From NCBI RefSeq assembly GCF_900106805.1, contig NZ_FNNP01000007.1, forward strand, positions 62,001-126,000: a DNA stretch of 64,000 nt. Direction: 5' to 3'. Each line of letters opens with the position of its first letter. Position 1 is the stretch's first letter. Source of the DNA: Ruegeria halocynthiae. GTDB lineage: Bacteria > Pseudomonadota > Alphaproteobacteria > Rhodobacterales > Rhodobacteraceae. Below are positions 43,972-52,417 of the stretch, piece by piece. The translations under genes were made by a program, and so were the position numbers. The notes below the pieces were generated by a model. That model did no database searches. It was not told the DNA's origin and saw only the letters and a list, made by a program, of their open reading frames with translations.

Positions 43972-45476
43972 TTTTTCTTTCCGAAACCACTCAGGCCCGG
44001 AGGCAACGCCATGCCGCCACCCATACCGGGCATTCCGCCGGGCATCTTACCGCCCATTGCCTTGGCCGCCTGTTCCAGAGCTTTGGGGTCCATGCCTGCA
44101 GCCATGTCCTCGGGCGAGGGGCCGCCTTTGCCGAACATGCCTTTCATGGCCTGTTTCAGCATCTTGCCTTTGCCCATCTTGCCCATCTTCTTCATCATGT
44201 CCGACATCTGTCGGTGCATCTTGAGAAGCTTGTTGAGGTCGCTGACCTCCATCCCCGAACCGGCAGCGATGCGTTTCTTGCGGCTCGCCTGCAACAACTG
44301 AGGATTGGCGCGTTCGCGTTTGGTCATCGACTGGATCAGCGCGATCTGCTGACGCAGGATCTTGTCGTCGAGACCCGCCTGATCCATCTGCTTGGCCATC
44401 TTGCCCATACCCGGCATCATGCCCATCATGCCCTGCATACCGCCCATCTGGATCATCTGTTCCAGCTGCATTTTCAGGTCGTTCATGTTGAACTGGCCTT
44501 TGACCATGCGCTTCATCATGCGCTCGGTCTGCTCCATCTCCATCGTTTCCTGGGCCTTTTCGACCAGGGCCACGATGTCGCCCATGCCCAGAATACGTCC
44601 CGCAATCCGGTCCGGCTCGAATGTTTCGAGCGCGTCCATCTTCTCGCCCAAACCAACAAAGCGGATCGGCTTGCCGGTGACCGCGCGCATCGATAGCGCT
44701 GCACCACCGCGCCCGTCACCATCCATCCGGGTCAGAACCACGCCAGAGATACCGACCTTGGCGTCGAACTCTTCGGCGACCTCAACGGCGACCTGTCCGG
44801 TCAGGCCGTCGACGACCAGCAGGGTCTCGCGCGGGTCAACCACATTGCGGACCTGCTCGACCTCGTTCATCAGCACTTCGTCGATGTGCAGGCGACCTGC
44901 GGTGTCCAGCATGTAGACGTCATAGCCGCCCAGTGTCGCCTGCTGCTTGGCGCGCTTGGCAATATCGACCGGGGATTGGCCGGGTACGATCGGCAGCGTA
45001 TCGACGCCGACCTGCGTGCCCAGCACTGCCAGCTGGTCCATCGCCGCCGGGCGATAAACGTCGAGCGAGGCCATCAGGACCTTCTTGCCCTCTTTCTCTT
45101 TCAGGCGTTTGGCCAGCTTACCGGTGGTGGTTGTCTTACCCGAGCCTTGCAGGCCGACCATCAGGATCGGCGCAGGCGGGTTGTCGATTTTCAGGGCACC
45201 CGGGTCTTCTTCACCGCGCAGGGTGTCAACCATCGCGTCATGCACGATCTTGACGACCTGCTGGCCGGGAGTGATCGATTTGGTCACCGCCTGACCGGTG
45301 GCTTGATCCTGCACTTTCTTGACGAACTCACGGGCCACCGGCAGCGAGACGTCGGCCTCAAGCAGGGCAACGCGGACTTCACGCAGGGCGGTCTTGACGT
45401 CTTCTTCGGACAGGGCACCCTGTTTGGTCAGCCGGTCAAAGACGCCAGAGAGGCGTTCGGATAGATTTTCAAACAT
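43968..45476 (-). CDS. ffh: Ffh, signal recognition particle GTPase
   Basis: A 502-residue SRP54 protein targeting nascent membrane proteins to FtsY. N domain (1-90), GTPase domain with MVGLQGSGKTTTTGKLA near 107, DTAGRLHIDE near 190 and TRMDGDGRGGAALSM near 248. The Met-rich M domain (about 325 to the end) binds SRP RNA and signal peptides and ends with a Gly/Met-rich tail GGGMALPPGLSGFGKKK. It heads the long minus-strand translation cluster. Confidence 0.96.
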   Translation of the reverse strand: MFENLSERLSGVFDRLTKQGALSEEDVKTALREVRVALLEADVSLPVAREFVKKVQDQATGQAVTKSITPGQQVVKIVHDAMVDTLRGEEDPGALKIDNPPAPILMVGLQGSGKTTTTGKLAKRLKEKEGKKVLMASLDVYRPAAMDQLAVLGTQVGVDTLPIVPGQSPVDIAKRAKQQATLGGYDVYMLDTAGRLHIDEVLMNEVEQVRNVVDPRETLLVVDGLTGQVAVEVAEEFDAKVGISGVVLTRMDGDGRGGAALSMRAVTGKPIRFVGLGEKMDALETFEPDRIAGRILGMGDIVALVEKAQETMEMEQTERMMKRMVKGQFNMNDLKMQLEQMIQMGGMQGMMGMMPGMGKMAKQMDQAGLDDKILRQQIALIQSMTKRERANPQLLQASRKKRIAAGSGMEVSDLNKLLKMHRQMSDMMKKMGKMGKGKMLKQAMKGMFGKGGPSPEDMAAGMDPKALEQAAKAMGGKMPGGMPGMGGGMALPPGLSGFGKKK

Positions 45477-45545
45477 GCCTTCGGCCTCCTATGCCGGTTA
45501 TCTCTTGGCGTGCCCTAGATAGGATGCGCCGGCTAAATGCACAAA

Positions 45546-45623
45546 CGCCCCCACGGGCGTAACACGCTGGTGGGGGGCGATCCCTGAACGACTCAAGGGA
45601 CCGGAAGATCAAGATGCTTCCGG
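45546..45623 (-). ncRNA. Three consecutive hairpins upstream of ffh (candidate structured RNA)
   Basis: Read on the minus strand: CCGGAAG...CTTCCGG (45601-45623), TCCCT...AGGGA (45581-45600), and CGCCCCC...GGGGGCG (45546-45579) with an inner GCGT-GTT-ACGC stem, ending in TTTGTG. The stems abut with almost no linker. It lies 70-150 nt upstream of ffh. It could be an ffh leader element, a small RNA, or a terminator for the upstream membrane-protein gene. It lacks the SRP RNA conserved loop, so it is not ffs. Confidence 0.5.
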
Positions 45624-45637
45624 ATGTTTGCGGGGAT

Positions 45638-46156
45638 TTAGGCCGATTGGCTGGCAGAGTCAACCTTGCGCGCAGGTAACCAGTCATTGATTGTATCCAC
45701 CAGCTGATGGGCGCCACGACCGTTTGAAAACGCCTCGACGATGGGATGCCGGCCCTCGCTCATTCCCTTGTCCAGTATTAGGACAGGACGGTAGAGGGTT
45801 GATGTGCCCTTGTCGCTGCGCGACGTTGTGCTTTCGATCTCGGCATGGGACAGGCTCGACAATACGTGTTCCACCGCTTCATAGCCAAAGACCGACTGCC
45901 TGCGGATCACGATGCTGTCCTTGTTGCGGTCCAGTATGACTTGTACGCGGCGGACAAAGGCGCAGAAAGCGCCAAAGCCCATACCACCGCCGAACAGTGC
46001 GAAGAAGATGCCGAACAAGATGCCCTCACCGCCTTCACTAGCCAGGAACAGGCCTGCGCCGACAAAAGCCAGAATGAAGAAGACCAGCGTGATGCCGATG
46101 AACCACGGCGTATCGGACAGGATCAGTTGGTTCGGAGTATTGCGCGTGACTTTCAT
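45638..46156 (-). CDS. Hypothetical membrane protein with two spans
   Basis: A 172-residue protein with two adjacent hydrophobic helices (about 18-40 and 45-67), then a soluble C-terminal domain of about 100 residues with beta-rich spacing (VQVILDRNKDSIVIRRQSVFGYE). This resembles bacterial two-helix membrane proteins with a PH-like cytosolic domain, but I recognise no named family. Monocistronic or cotranscribed with ffh. Confidence 0.75.
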   Translation of the reverse strand: MKVTRNTPNQLILSDTPWFIGITLVFFILAFVGAGLFLASEGGEGILFGIFFALFGGGMGFGAFCAFVRRVQVILDRNKDSIVIRRQSVFGYEAVEHVLSSLSHAEIESTTSRSDKGTSTLYRPVLILDKGMSEGRHPIVEAFSNGRGAHQLVDTINDWLPARKVDSASQSA

Positions 46157-46245
46157 GGTGGCACGCTAGCACCGAACTCTGCGCCTGTCGTGGCTTGAAT
46201 TTGCCCTCGTGATGCGCGATGAGCGCGGCACACAAGGAGGTTCCC

Positions 46246-46776
46246 ATGGACACATCATCCGCCTATCAGGATACACTGCCGCTCAGCTCGGATGCGCTGT
46301 TGGCTCAGCTGGATGAATGGGGGCTGTCCTATCGGTTGCACACCCATATCCCGCTGCGCACGGTGGAGGATGCCAAAGGCGTCGAGGACCAGTTCATCTT
46401 GCCGGGTGAAAACGTTCTACGACTCAAAAACCTCTATTTGCGTGACAAGAAAAAGCGGAACTATCTGGTGACGCTGGAACAGAGCCGCGAGATTGACCTT
46501 AAGGCGCTGGGGGCGGAGTTGGGGATTGGTAATCTGTCCTTCGGTTCGGCAGATCGGTTGTTTCAGAACCTCGGCATTCGGCCTGGTGCGGTCAGTCCAC
46601 TGGCGATGATCAACGGTTTTGAGAACAACGTAAAGTTCTTCATGGACGCAGCCGCACAAGAGGCCGATGTCATTAATATGCACCCTTTGGTCAACGACCG
46701 CACCGTTGCAATGGAGCGCGTCGACCTTATGACATTCTTCGACAAGATCGGATGCGAGGTAACCTGGCTACCCTGA
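46246..46776 (+). CDS. ProX/YbaK-type aminoacyl-tRNA deacylase
   Basis: A 176-residue editing-domain protein of the PrdX/ProXp-ala group. Features are THIPLRTVEDAKGVE, RLKNLYLRDKKKRNYLVTLE with the catalytic-region lysine, and FGSADRLFQNLGIRPGAVSPLAM. It hydrolyses mischarged Ala-tRNAPro. The ATG at 46246 follows AAGGAGG; the earlier start at 46219 would include that site. It ends one base before the convergent racemase gene. Confidence 0.9.
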   Translation: MDTSSAYQDTLPLSSDALLAQLDEWGLSYRLHTHIPLRTVEDAKGVEDQFILPGENVLRLKNLYLRDKKKRNYLVTLEQSREIDLKALGAELGIGNLSFGSADRLFQNLGIRPGAVSPLAMINGFENNVKFFMDAAAQEADVINMHPLVNDRTVAMERVDLMTFFDKIGCEVTWLP

Positions 46777-47517
46777 TCACTCCTCAAGCGCTTCGCTCAG
46801 AGCGGTGGAGACATGAGCGGCAGAGGGGTTGATGAACAGGTGACCATCCGCCTCGAATACCGGGTCGTCCAGATGATCGGGGAAGGCCAGAGGCAACTCG
46901 GTACACGCCAGCAAGATCGCCGTTCCGGGTGCGGCATGCTTGTTGCAGAACGCCAGCAGGCGCGCGTGTGCGGTCTCAGACGCGCCGCCATAGAAATCAC
47001 TGTCGATCATCGCCTGCATCTCGGCAATCTCAGTCTCGGGTAGGCGCGGGTTCGCGGTGATGCCCTCGGCGACCAGCCGCTCGGCATAGTTGGTGGCTTG
47101 CATGGTGACCGTGGTTCCGAGAACCAGTGCCTTGGTCGCACCTGTCGAGGCAGCCGCTTCGGCGGTCGCATCAAAAATGCTGAGAATGGGCATTGAGACA
47201 CCATTGCGGATCGAATGCAACCGCGCGTGGGGCGTGTTGGAGGCGATGATGCCAAAGTCACAGCCAGCGTGCTCCAACGTCAGCAGAGCTTCGCGGAACA
47301 CTGCGTCGAATGCGGTCCAGCTTTCTTCGTTATCGGCCACGCCGCGCAAGGCACGGGTTTTGGCTTGGGTGACAGATTCGATAGTCATGGGTGGGATGGG
47401 CAGCGGTGATCCGTGGCCGCGTTCAGCGAAATACCGGCCCGCGCCTTCAGCAATCGCCCGATAGTAGTCGACGGTTGAGGCCCAGCCAACACCGCCCAAT
47501 ATTCCGATCTTCTTCAT
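46777..47517 (-). CDS. Aspartate/glutamate racemase family protein
   Basis: A 246-residue PLP-independent racemase fold (MKKIGILGGVGWASTVDYYR). The second catalytic cysteine is Cys205 (LLACTELPL). The first, normally in CNT-x-H, is Ser93 (ASNTPHA). A similar one-cysteine arrangement occurs in E. coli YgeA, which has Thr, and acts on L-amino acids. So the enzyme may be an isomerase/racemase of limited stereochemistry. It is convergent with the ProX gene without a gap. Confidence 0.87.
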   Translation of the reverse strand: MKKIGILGGVGWASTVDYYRAIAEGAGRYFAERGHGSPLPIPPMTIESVTQAKTRALRGVADNEESWTAFDAVFREALLTLEHAGCDFGIIASNTPHARLHSIRNGVSMPILSIFDATAEAAASTGATKALVLGTTVTMQATNYAERLVAEGITANPRLPETEIAEMQAMIDSDFYGGASETAHARLLAFCNKHAAPGTAILLACTELPLAFPDHLDDPVFEADGHLFINPSAAHVSTALSEALEE

Positions 47518-47581
47518 GTGAAACGCCCAGCCAGCTGATTTGCCTCGGCGCAGACTGGACGTTTCAGGGGGGTCAGGTCAA

Positions 47582-48163
47582 TCAGGCCGCCAGTTCTGTG
47601 ACGGCTTTTTGCGCTTTGGACAGTGTTGCCTCGGGGTCCAGCGCCATACGGTCTGCGGCGATGACCTCGACATCATGGATGCCGATGAAGCCCAGAACAT
47701 GGCGGGCATAGGTGGTGGCAAAGTCAATCTCGGATCCGACGGCTGTGCCGCCCGATGCTACGGCGAGGATGGCGCGTTTGCCCTCCAGCAGGCCTTTCGG
47801 GCCTTCCTCGGAATAGGCAAAAGTCAGGCCCGCGCGGGCGACCAGATCGATCCATGCCTTGAATGCGGCCGGAACCGAGAAGTTGTAGATCGGCAGACCG
47901 ATGACGATGGTATCTGCCTTTCGCAGTTCCGACACCAACTCGTCCGACAGGGACAGGACGTCTTGCTGGACCACGTCGCGCTGATCGGCGGGGGTAAAAT
48001 TGGCACCGATCCAGTCTTCGGTGATCAGGGGCAGGGGAGATGCAAGATCGCGGCGGATGATACGCCCGGCTTTCAGGTGGCGGACCACCCGGTCGGACAG
48101 ATCGCGCGTGGCGGATCCGGTGCGGCGGGCAGAGGCGTCGATATGCAGGATGGTTTTGGTCAT
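47582..48163 (-). CDS. azoR: FMN-dependent NADH-azoreductase
   Basis: A 193-residue flavodoxin-like quinone/azo reductase starting MTKTILHIDASARRTGS, with PIYNFSVPAAFKAWID and AVASGGTAVG typical of AzoR. It reduces quinones and azo compounds with NADH, protecting from thiol stress. It is divergent from a LysR regulator with an inverted repeat between them, the classic regulated pair. Confidence 0.9.
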   Translation of the reverse strand: MTKTILHIDASARRTGSATRDLSDRVVRHLKAGRIIRRDLASPLPLITEDWIGANFTPADQRDVVQQDVLSLSDELVSELRKADTIVIGLPIYNFSVPAAFKAWIDLVARAGLTFAYSEEGPKGLLEGKRAILAVASGGTAVGSEIDFATTYARHVLGFIGIHDVEVIAADRMALDPEATLSKAQKAVTELAA

Positions 48164-48211
48164 TTCGGCTTGTCCTTTGTTTGAGGTTTCCCTTTTGTCG
48201 CCTCAATATGA

Positions 48212-48230
48212 TTGTTGCGAATGTGAACAA
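48212..48230. promoter_or_regulatory. Candidate LysR-type operator between azoR and its regulator
   Basis: TTGTT-GCGAATGTG-AACAA, a 5-bp inverted repeat with a 9-nt spacer compatible with the T-N11-A form of LysR sites. It lies about 50 nt from each divergent start codon. Confidence 0.5.
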
Positions 48231-48283
48231 AACTCGGATATACCCACACCCATTGTTAGAATTTGCACAGTGGAACGCATGCA

Positions 48284-49162
48284 ATGGACAATTGGGACGA
48301 AGTGAGAACCGCCTATCAGGTGGCCCGCATGGGAACGGTTAGCGGTGCCGCCGAGGTGCTGGGTGTGCACCATGCCACGGTCATTCGCCATATCGATGCG
48401 ATCGAGGCGCGGCTGGGTGTCAAACTGTTCCAGCGCCATGCGCGCGGTTACACCCCAACTGAGGCAGGCGAGGATCTGCTGCGCGTGGCTCAGGCGACCG
48501 AAGATCAGTTCAATCAACTGGTCGGGCGCATGAAGGGGCGCGGAGATGATGTCTCGGGTGAACTTGTGGTCACATCGCTGGCCTCTCTGGCGCCGCTGAT
48601 TGTACCGACGCTGACCGAGTTTCAGCAGTCCCACCCGGAGTTGATCGTGCGCTATCTGACCGGCGACCGACTGTTCCGTCTGGAATATGGCGAGGCACAT
48701 GTGGCTATCCGCGCCGGGGCCGCACCGGATCAGCCGGACAACGTGGTGCAGCCCTTCATCCCGCAAGAGGTCGGTTTGTTCGCCAGCAAGAATTACATTG
48801 CGCGTCGCGGCAAACCGTCCGATGTGGAAGACTTTGCCAATCATCACTTCGTTGGCAATGACGACGAAAACAGCCGCGCACCGTTTTCCCGCTGGTTGCG
48901 CGCCAACGTACCGGAACAGGCGATCACCTTCCGCTGCACCAACAACTTCTGTATGCGCGAGGCCGTTCTGGCCGGGGCAGGCATCGGTTTCATGGCCCGG
49001 TGGGAGGCCGCGCGCGATCCCGATCTGGTCGAAGTGATGGAGCCTCTGCCCGAGTGGTCGGGCAATCTGTGGCTGGTGACCCATGTGGATCTGCACCGGA
49101 CGACCAAGGTGCAGGCCTTTCTGTCCTTTCTGAAAGATCAATCCAAAGGCTGGCTGCCGTGA
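48284..49162 (+). CDS. LysR-family transcriptional regulator
   Basis: A 292-residue regulator. The winged helix (residues 1-60) has MGTVSGAAEVLGVHHATVIRHI and the substrate-binding domain follows from about 90. Start at the ATG 48284 (MDNWDEVRTAYQVA); a TTG at 48263 is in frame. It is divergent from azoR, its likely target, and its stop overlaps the start of the next permease gene (GTGA). Confidence 0.9.
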   Translation: MDNWDEVRTAYQVARMGTVSGAAEVLGVHHATVIRHIDAIEARLGVKLFQRHARGYTPTEAGEDLLRVAQATEDQFNQLVGRMKGRGDDVSGELVVTSLASLAPLIVPTLTEFQQSHPELIVRYLTGDRLFRLEYGEAHVAIRAGAAPDQPDNVVQPFIPQEVGLFASKNYIARRGKPSDVEDFANHHFVGNDDENSRAPFSRWLRANVPEQAITFRCTNNFCMREAVLAGAGIGFMARWEAARDPDLVEVMEPLPEWSGNLWLVTHVDLHRTTKVQAFLSFLKDQSKGWLP

Positions 49163-50070
49163 CTCCGCAAGCGCGCGGCCATCTGGCCATGTTGACGTTC
49201 TCGGCTTTGGTGGCGGGCAGTTTCTCGTTGGGCTCGATGGTTGCGAACGAAATCGCGCCCTCGGCAATCACGGCGGCACGTTTTGCCATTGCAGCTGTGG
49301 TGATCGGCCTCGCGGCCCTAATCACAACGGGCATACCGCGCAGTGCAACACAAGCACCGTGGCGCTATCTGGTGCTGGGCGGGTTGTTTGGGTCTTACTT
49401 CGTGTTGATGTTCTACGGCCTGAAGACCGCACCGCCGGTCAGTGCGGCCGCAGTCTTTACGTTGACCCCTGTGATGTCGGCGCTAGCCGGGTGGCTGCTT
49501 CTGCGCCAGATCACTACGCCACGTATGGCGCTGGCTTTGACCGTTGGCGCGGTCGGCGCGCTTTGGGTGATTTTCAGGGCCGATTGGCAGGCGTTTCAGG
49601 TCTTCGAGATCGGAGGCGGAGAGATCATCTATTTCTGGGGTTGCGCGGCACATGCCATCTATACACCCATGGTGCGGCGATTGAACCGAGGGGAGCCCGC
49701 AGTGGTGTTTACCCTCGGCACGCTGGTGGCAGGGTGTTTGATCCTGACGCTGTGGGGTTGGTCGGACATTCGTGCGACGAATTGGGCCAACCTGCCGGGG
49801 ATCGTCTGGGTGACTCTGCTCTATATTGCGCTGTTTGCCACTGCTGCCAGCTTTGTATTGGTTCAGTACTCGGCCTTGCGCCTGCCTGCCGCCAAGGTGA
49901 TGGCCTATACCTACCTGACACCCAGTTGGGTGATCCTGTGGGAAATCGCTTTGGGACGTCCTGCTCCGACAGCGTTGGTATTGGTTGGGGCTGCGCTTAC
50001 TGCTGTTGCCCTGTTGTTGCTGCTGAAAGGTGAAGATGCTCCGGCCAACACCCCTGTGCGCTCGAATTGA
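49159..50070 (+). CDS. EamA/DMT-family transporter
   Basis: A 303-residue protein with about ten hydrophobic helices in two EamA repeats. Seen are FTLTPVMSALAGWLLLRQ ending the first half and AYTYLTPSWVILWEIALG in the second. Substrate unknown; family members export amino acids and metabolites. The GTG at 49159 overlaps the LysR stop and gives the family N-terminus. The LysR protein may therefore control it together with azoR. Confidence 0.87.
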   Translation: MTPQARGHLAMLTFSALVAGSFSLGSMVANEIAPSAITAARFAIAAVVIGLAALITTGIPRSATQAPWRYLVLGGLFGSYFVLMFYGLKTAPPVSAAAVFTLTPVMSALAGWLLLRQITTPRMALALTVGAVGALWVIFRADWQAFQVFEIGGGEIIYFWGCAAHAIYTPMVRRLNRGEPAVVFTLGTLVAGCLILTLWGWSDIRATNWANLPGIVWVTLLYIALFATAASFVLVQYSALRLPAAKVMAYTYLTPSWVILWEIALGRPAPTALVLVGAALTAVALLLLLKGEDAPANTPVRSN

Positions 50071-50127
50071 AGCTTGTGTTTTGTACTTGTTGTGGCAGCC
50101 TGCGCGTCACTATCGAGGATCTGAGCC

Positions 50128-50406
50128 ATGCAAACACTGTCATTCATACCCGCGCTGCTGATGCTGTCTGCCTGTGCCTTCGGCGGAGCGGACGACGCAG
50201 AACAGGCCGACCTGCAAGCCAGTTGCGAGGCTCTGGTGGGTGCAGAAACCGATACAGGTCCGTCCGGCGTCAAAGCAATCTCAACCCAGTCCGACCCGAC
50301 GGGCTCGGTCACAAGCGTTTTCGTGGCCGGGGCAGAAGCACCGTGGCTCTGCCGGGCCGATGCGACGGGTGTTGTGACGGGGGTCGAGTACAGTCGAGAG
50401 GGTTAG
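50128..50406 (+). CDS. Small lipoprotein, hypothetical
   Basis: A 92-residue protein with a lipoprotein signal (ALLMLSAC, Cys16). The mature part is acidic, with two cysteines (ASCEALV, WLCRADATG). Resembles small outer-membrane lipoproteins found singly in this group. No known function. Confidence 0.65.
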   Translation: MQTLSFIPALLMLSACAFGGADDAEQADLQASCEALVGAETDTGPSGVKAISTQSDPTGSVTSVFVAGAEAPWLCRADATGVVTGVEYSREG

Positions 50407-50424
50407 GGGGCATTACAGCGCCAG

Positions 50425-50454
50425 TATGGTGCGCATGATTGGTTATGTGCGCAT
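50425..50454. repeat. Repeated TATG(G)TGCGCAT motifs upstream of the Usp gene
   Basis: TATGGTGCGCAT (50425-50436) and TATGTGCGCAT (50444-50454) are near-direct repeats, each containing the palindrome TGCGCA. They lie 35-60 nt upstream of the Usp start and could be an operator pair. The basis is only the repetition. Confidence 0.35.
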
Positions 50455-50487
50455 ACCGACATATCTCTTGCTAAGGAGGACGCCGCA

Positions 50488-50901
50488 ATGTTCAGACATA
50501 TAATGGTCCCGATTGACCTGCACATGCCACCAGAGGTCAAGAAAGCCATTGAAGTTGCCGCGCAATTGGCCGAGTGGCAGGGCGCCAAAGTCACCATCGT
50601 CAGTGTCACCGGCTCGCAACCCGGAGATACCCATATGACGAGCGAAGCGATTGAGCGCGAGATGAAAACCTGCGCCAGAGAAATCGCAAAGCAGAGCGGC
50701 AGACAGGTAGACACGCGCAACATTTACTCGGTCGATGTTGCGGTTGAGATCGACAAAAATCTGACGCGCACCGCAGAGGAAATAGGGGCCGATCTGATCG
50801 TCGTCGGTACCCATGCGCCCCGGATCACCGATTACATCTTTTCCAGCCATGCGGAATATCTGGCCAAGCACACCACCATGTCGGTCTTTGTCGTCCGCTA
50901 A
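50488..50901 (+). CDS. UspA-family universal stress protein
   Basis: A 137-residue single Usp domain starting MFRHIMVPIDLHMPPEV, with GADLIVVGTHAPRITDYIFSS in two parts: the final strand and the loop. The ATP-binding motif G-2x-G-9x-G(S/T) of ATP-binding members is not intact (GTHAPRITDYIFSSH), so this is a UspA-like non-ATP type or one with altered binding. A strong AAGGAGG precedes the start. It is followed by a convergent ArsR gene 3 nt away. Confidence 0.88.
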   Translation: MFRHIMVPIDLHMPPEVKKAIEVAAQLAEWQGAKVTIVSVTGSQPGDTHMTSEAIEREMKTCAREIAKQSGRQVDTRNIYSVDVAVEIDKNLTRTAEEIGADLIVVGTHAPRITDYIFSSHAEYLAKHTTMSVFVVR

Positions 50902-50904
50902 GCT

Positions 50905-51237
50905 TCAGGCCTCATCCGTGGGTAGCTCAATCTCGAGAAACCGTTCGAACGCATCCAGATTGACCGGTTCGAACTGCCCGAACCCCTGCATCCAGACCGA
51001 TGTCGCGCGTAAGGCGTCAGGCTCAAGCTTGCACCATTTCACCCGCCCGCGTTTCTCCTGCGAGATCAATCCGGCTCTGGTCAGAATGACCAGATGTTTC
51101 GAGATCGCGGCCAGAGACATCTCGAACGGTTCGGCCACGTCTGTCACGGCCATATCATCCTCAAGCAGCATCGCAAGGATGGCGCGGCGGGTGGGGTCGG
51201 CAAGGGCCGCGAAAACGGTGTCGAGATCGTTGGACAT
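50905..51237 (-). CDS. ArsR-family transcriptional regulator
   Basis: A 110-residue winged-helix repressor. The HTH is VTDVAEPFEMSLAAISKHLVIL and the start is MSNDLDTVFAALADPTRRAIL. It lacks the metal-binding cysteine pair of metal sensors, so it more likely responds to another signal. It is divergent from a DMT transporter at 51322, which is the likely target. Confidence 0.88.
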   Translation of the reverse strand: MSNDLDTVFAALADPTRRAILAMLLEDDMAVTDVAEPFEMSLAAISKHLVILTRAGLISQEKRGRVKWCKLEPDALRATSVWMQGFGQFEPVNLDAFERFLEIELPTDEA

Positions 51238-51321
51238 GGCTCTTACCTAAAGCGCAGGAAGCGGTTTGACAATTTCCGCCAAAAGATCACTGTGCCCCAA
51301 GGCTAAGCAAAGGGGCAGGCA

Positions 51322-52233
51322 ATGGCGCTGAAATACTGGCTGGTGATCTGCATCCTTGGCATCGGCTGGGGCATGTCTTTCATGTTCAACGCAATTTTGC
51401 TGCGCGAATTGGGGCCACTATCGGTATCGATGGGGCGTGTCGCATTCGGTGCGCTGGGCTGCTGGCTCTATGTCATCGGCGCGCGTCTGCCGGTGCGCTT
51501 GACCATGGCACGCGCCGTTGGATTGCTTGGCTTTGGAGCGCTCAGCTATGCAGCACCCTTTGCGTTTTACGCGCTGGGGCAGCAGCAGATCGCCTCAGGC
51601 GTGGCTGGTATTGTAAACGCGACGACACCTGCCTTTGCGGTCATCGTCTCGCATTTCTGGCCGGGCAGCGAACGCGCCACGCTGCTTAAATCGCTGGGTG
51701 TCATATGTGGTTTCACCGGCATCGTGGTGCTGTCTTTGCCTGTTCTGAACGCCGGAGCGACATCTGAGTTCTGGGCCATCCTGCTAATCCTGTGCGCGCC
51801 TGTTTGCTATGCCTTCTCGCTCAACATCGCTCGCTCGTTTCGCGACATGCAGCCTGTGGTGCTGGTGGCGCTGGCCCTGACGGGCGCGACGCTGGCCATC
51901 GCTCCGCTAGCATTGTGGCGTGAAGGGTTGCCTCATATTACGCGGGTCGAGACATGGGCGTCGCTGCTGATGATCGGGTTTGTCCTGACCTCGGCGGCCT
52001 TTATCGCGTTCTACTGGCTGCTGCCCAAGGTGGGGCCAACCAATATCTCAACCGTCACCCTGATCGCCCCGATTTCGGCGCTGGTGCTGGGAACATCGGT
52101 TCTGGGTGAGGCACTTTTGCCCGAACATCTGCTGGGTATGGCGGCCATATTCGCGGGGCTGTTGCTGATCGACGGGCGGATAGTCAGGAGATGGCGAGCG
52201 GACAAGGGCAACAAAGATCAACCAAAAGGTTGA
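51322..52233 (+). CDS. EamA/DMT-family transporter
   Basis: A 303-residue permease with about ten hydrophobic helices starting MALKYWLVICILGIGWGMSF. The two EamA repeats are visible (IVNATTPAFAVIVSHFW and STVTLIAPISALVLGTSVLGE). Substrate unknown. The divergent ArsR gene 84 nt away suggests its control. It is unrelated in close sequence to the EamA protein at 49159. Confidence 0.87.
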   Translation: MALKYWLVICILGIGWGMSFMFNAILLRELGPLSVSMGRVAFGALGCWLYVIGARLPVRLTMARAVGLLGFGALSYAAPFAFYALGQQQIASGVAGIVNATTPAFAVIVSHFWPGSERATLLKSLGVICGFTGIVVLSLPVLNAGATSEFWAILLILCAPVCYAFSLNIARSFRDMQPVVLVALALTGATLAIAPLALWREGLPHITRVETWASLLMIGFVLTSAAFIAFYWLLPKVGPTNISTVTLIAPISALVLGTSVLGEALLPEHLLGMAAIFAGLLLIDGRIVRRWRADKGNKDQPKG

Positions 52234-52266
52234 ATATGCAGATTCAAGCCCAGCGGCCTGCTCTAT

Positions 52267-52322
52267 CGCTATAGCGCATCCTCAGTGTTCAGCGGGCATA
52301 TGATTTATAGAATAAGAATCAT
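52267..52322. repeat. Palindromes upstream of the Fo operon
   Basis: A perfect 10-bp palindrome CGCTATAGCG (52267-52276) and an ATGATT...AATCAT inverted repeat (52300-52305, 52317-52322) in the 184-nt gap between the DMT gene and atpI. The AT-rich part may contain the Fo promoter. No further feature is visible in the gap. Confidence 0.35.
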
Positions 52323-52417
52323 AGGCTTACAGATGTATCGCCCGCATCTTCAACACCGTTGACTCTGTGCTCCATGCCCCTTAGCACCCTACCCAAGACT
52401 GTACGAGGGAAACGCCC

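Noticed and set aside
45541-45637. 4.5S/SRP RNA gene next to ffh
   Set aside because: The hairpins lack the conserved asymmetrical loop and the GNAR tetraloop stem of SRP RNA.
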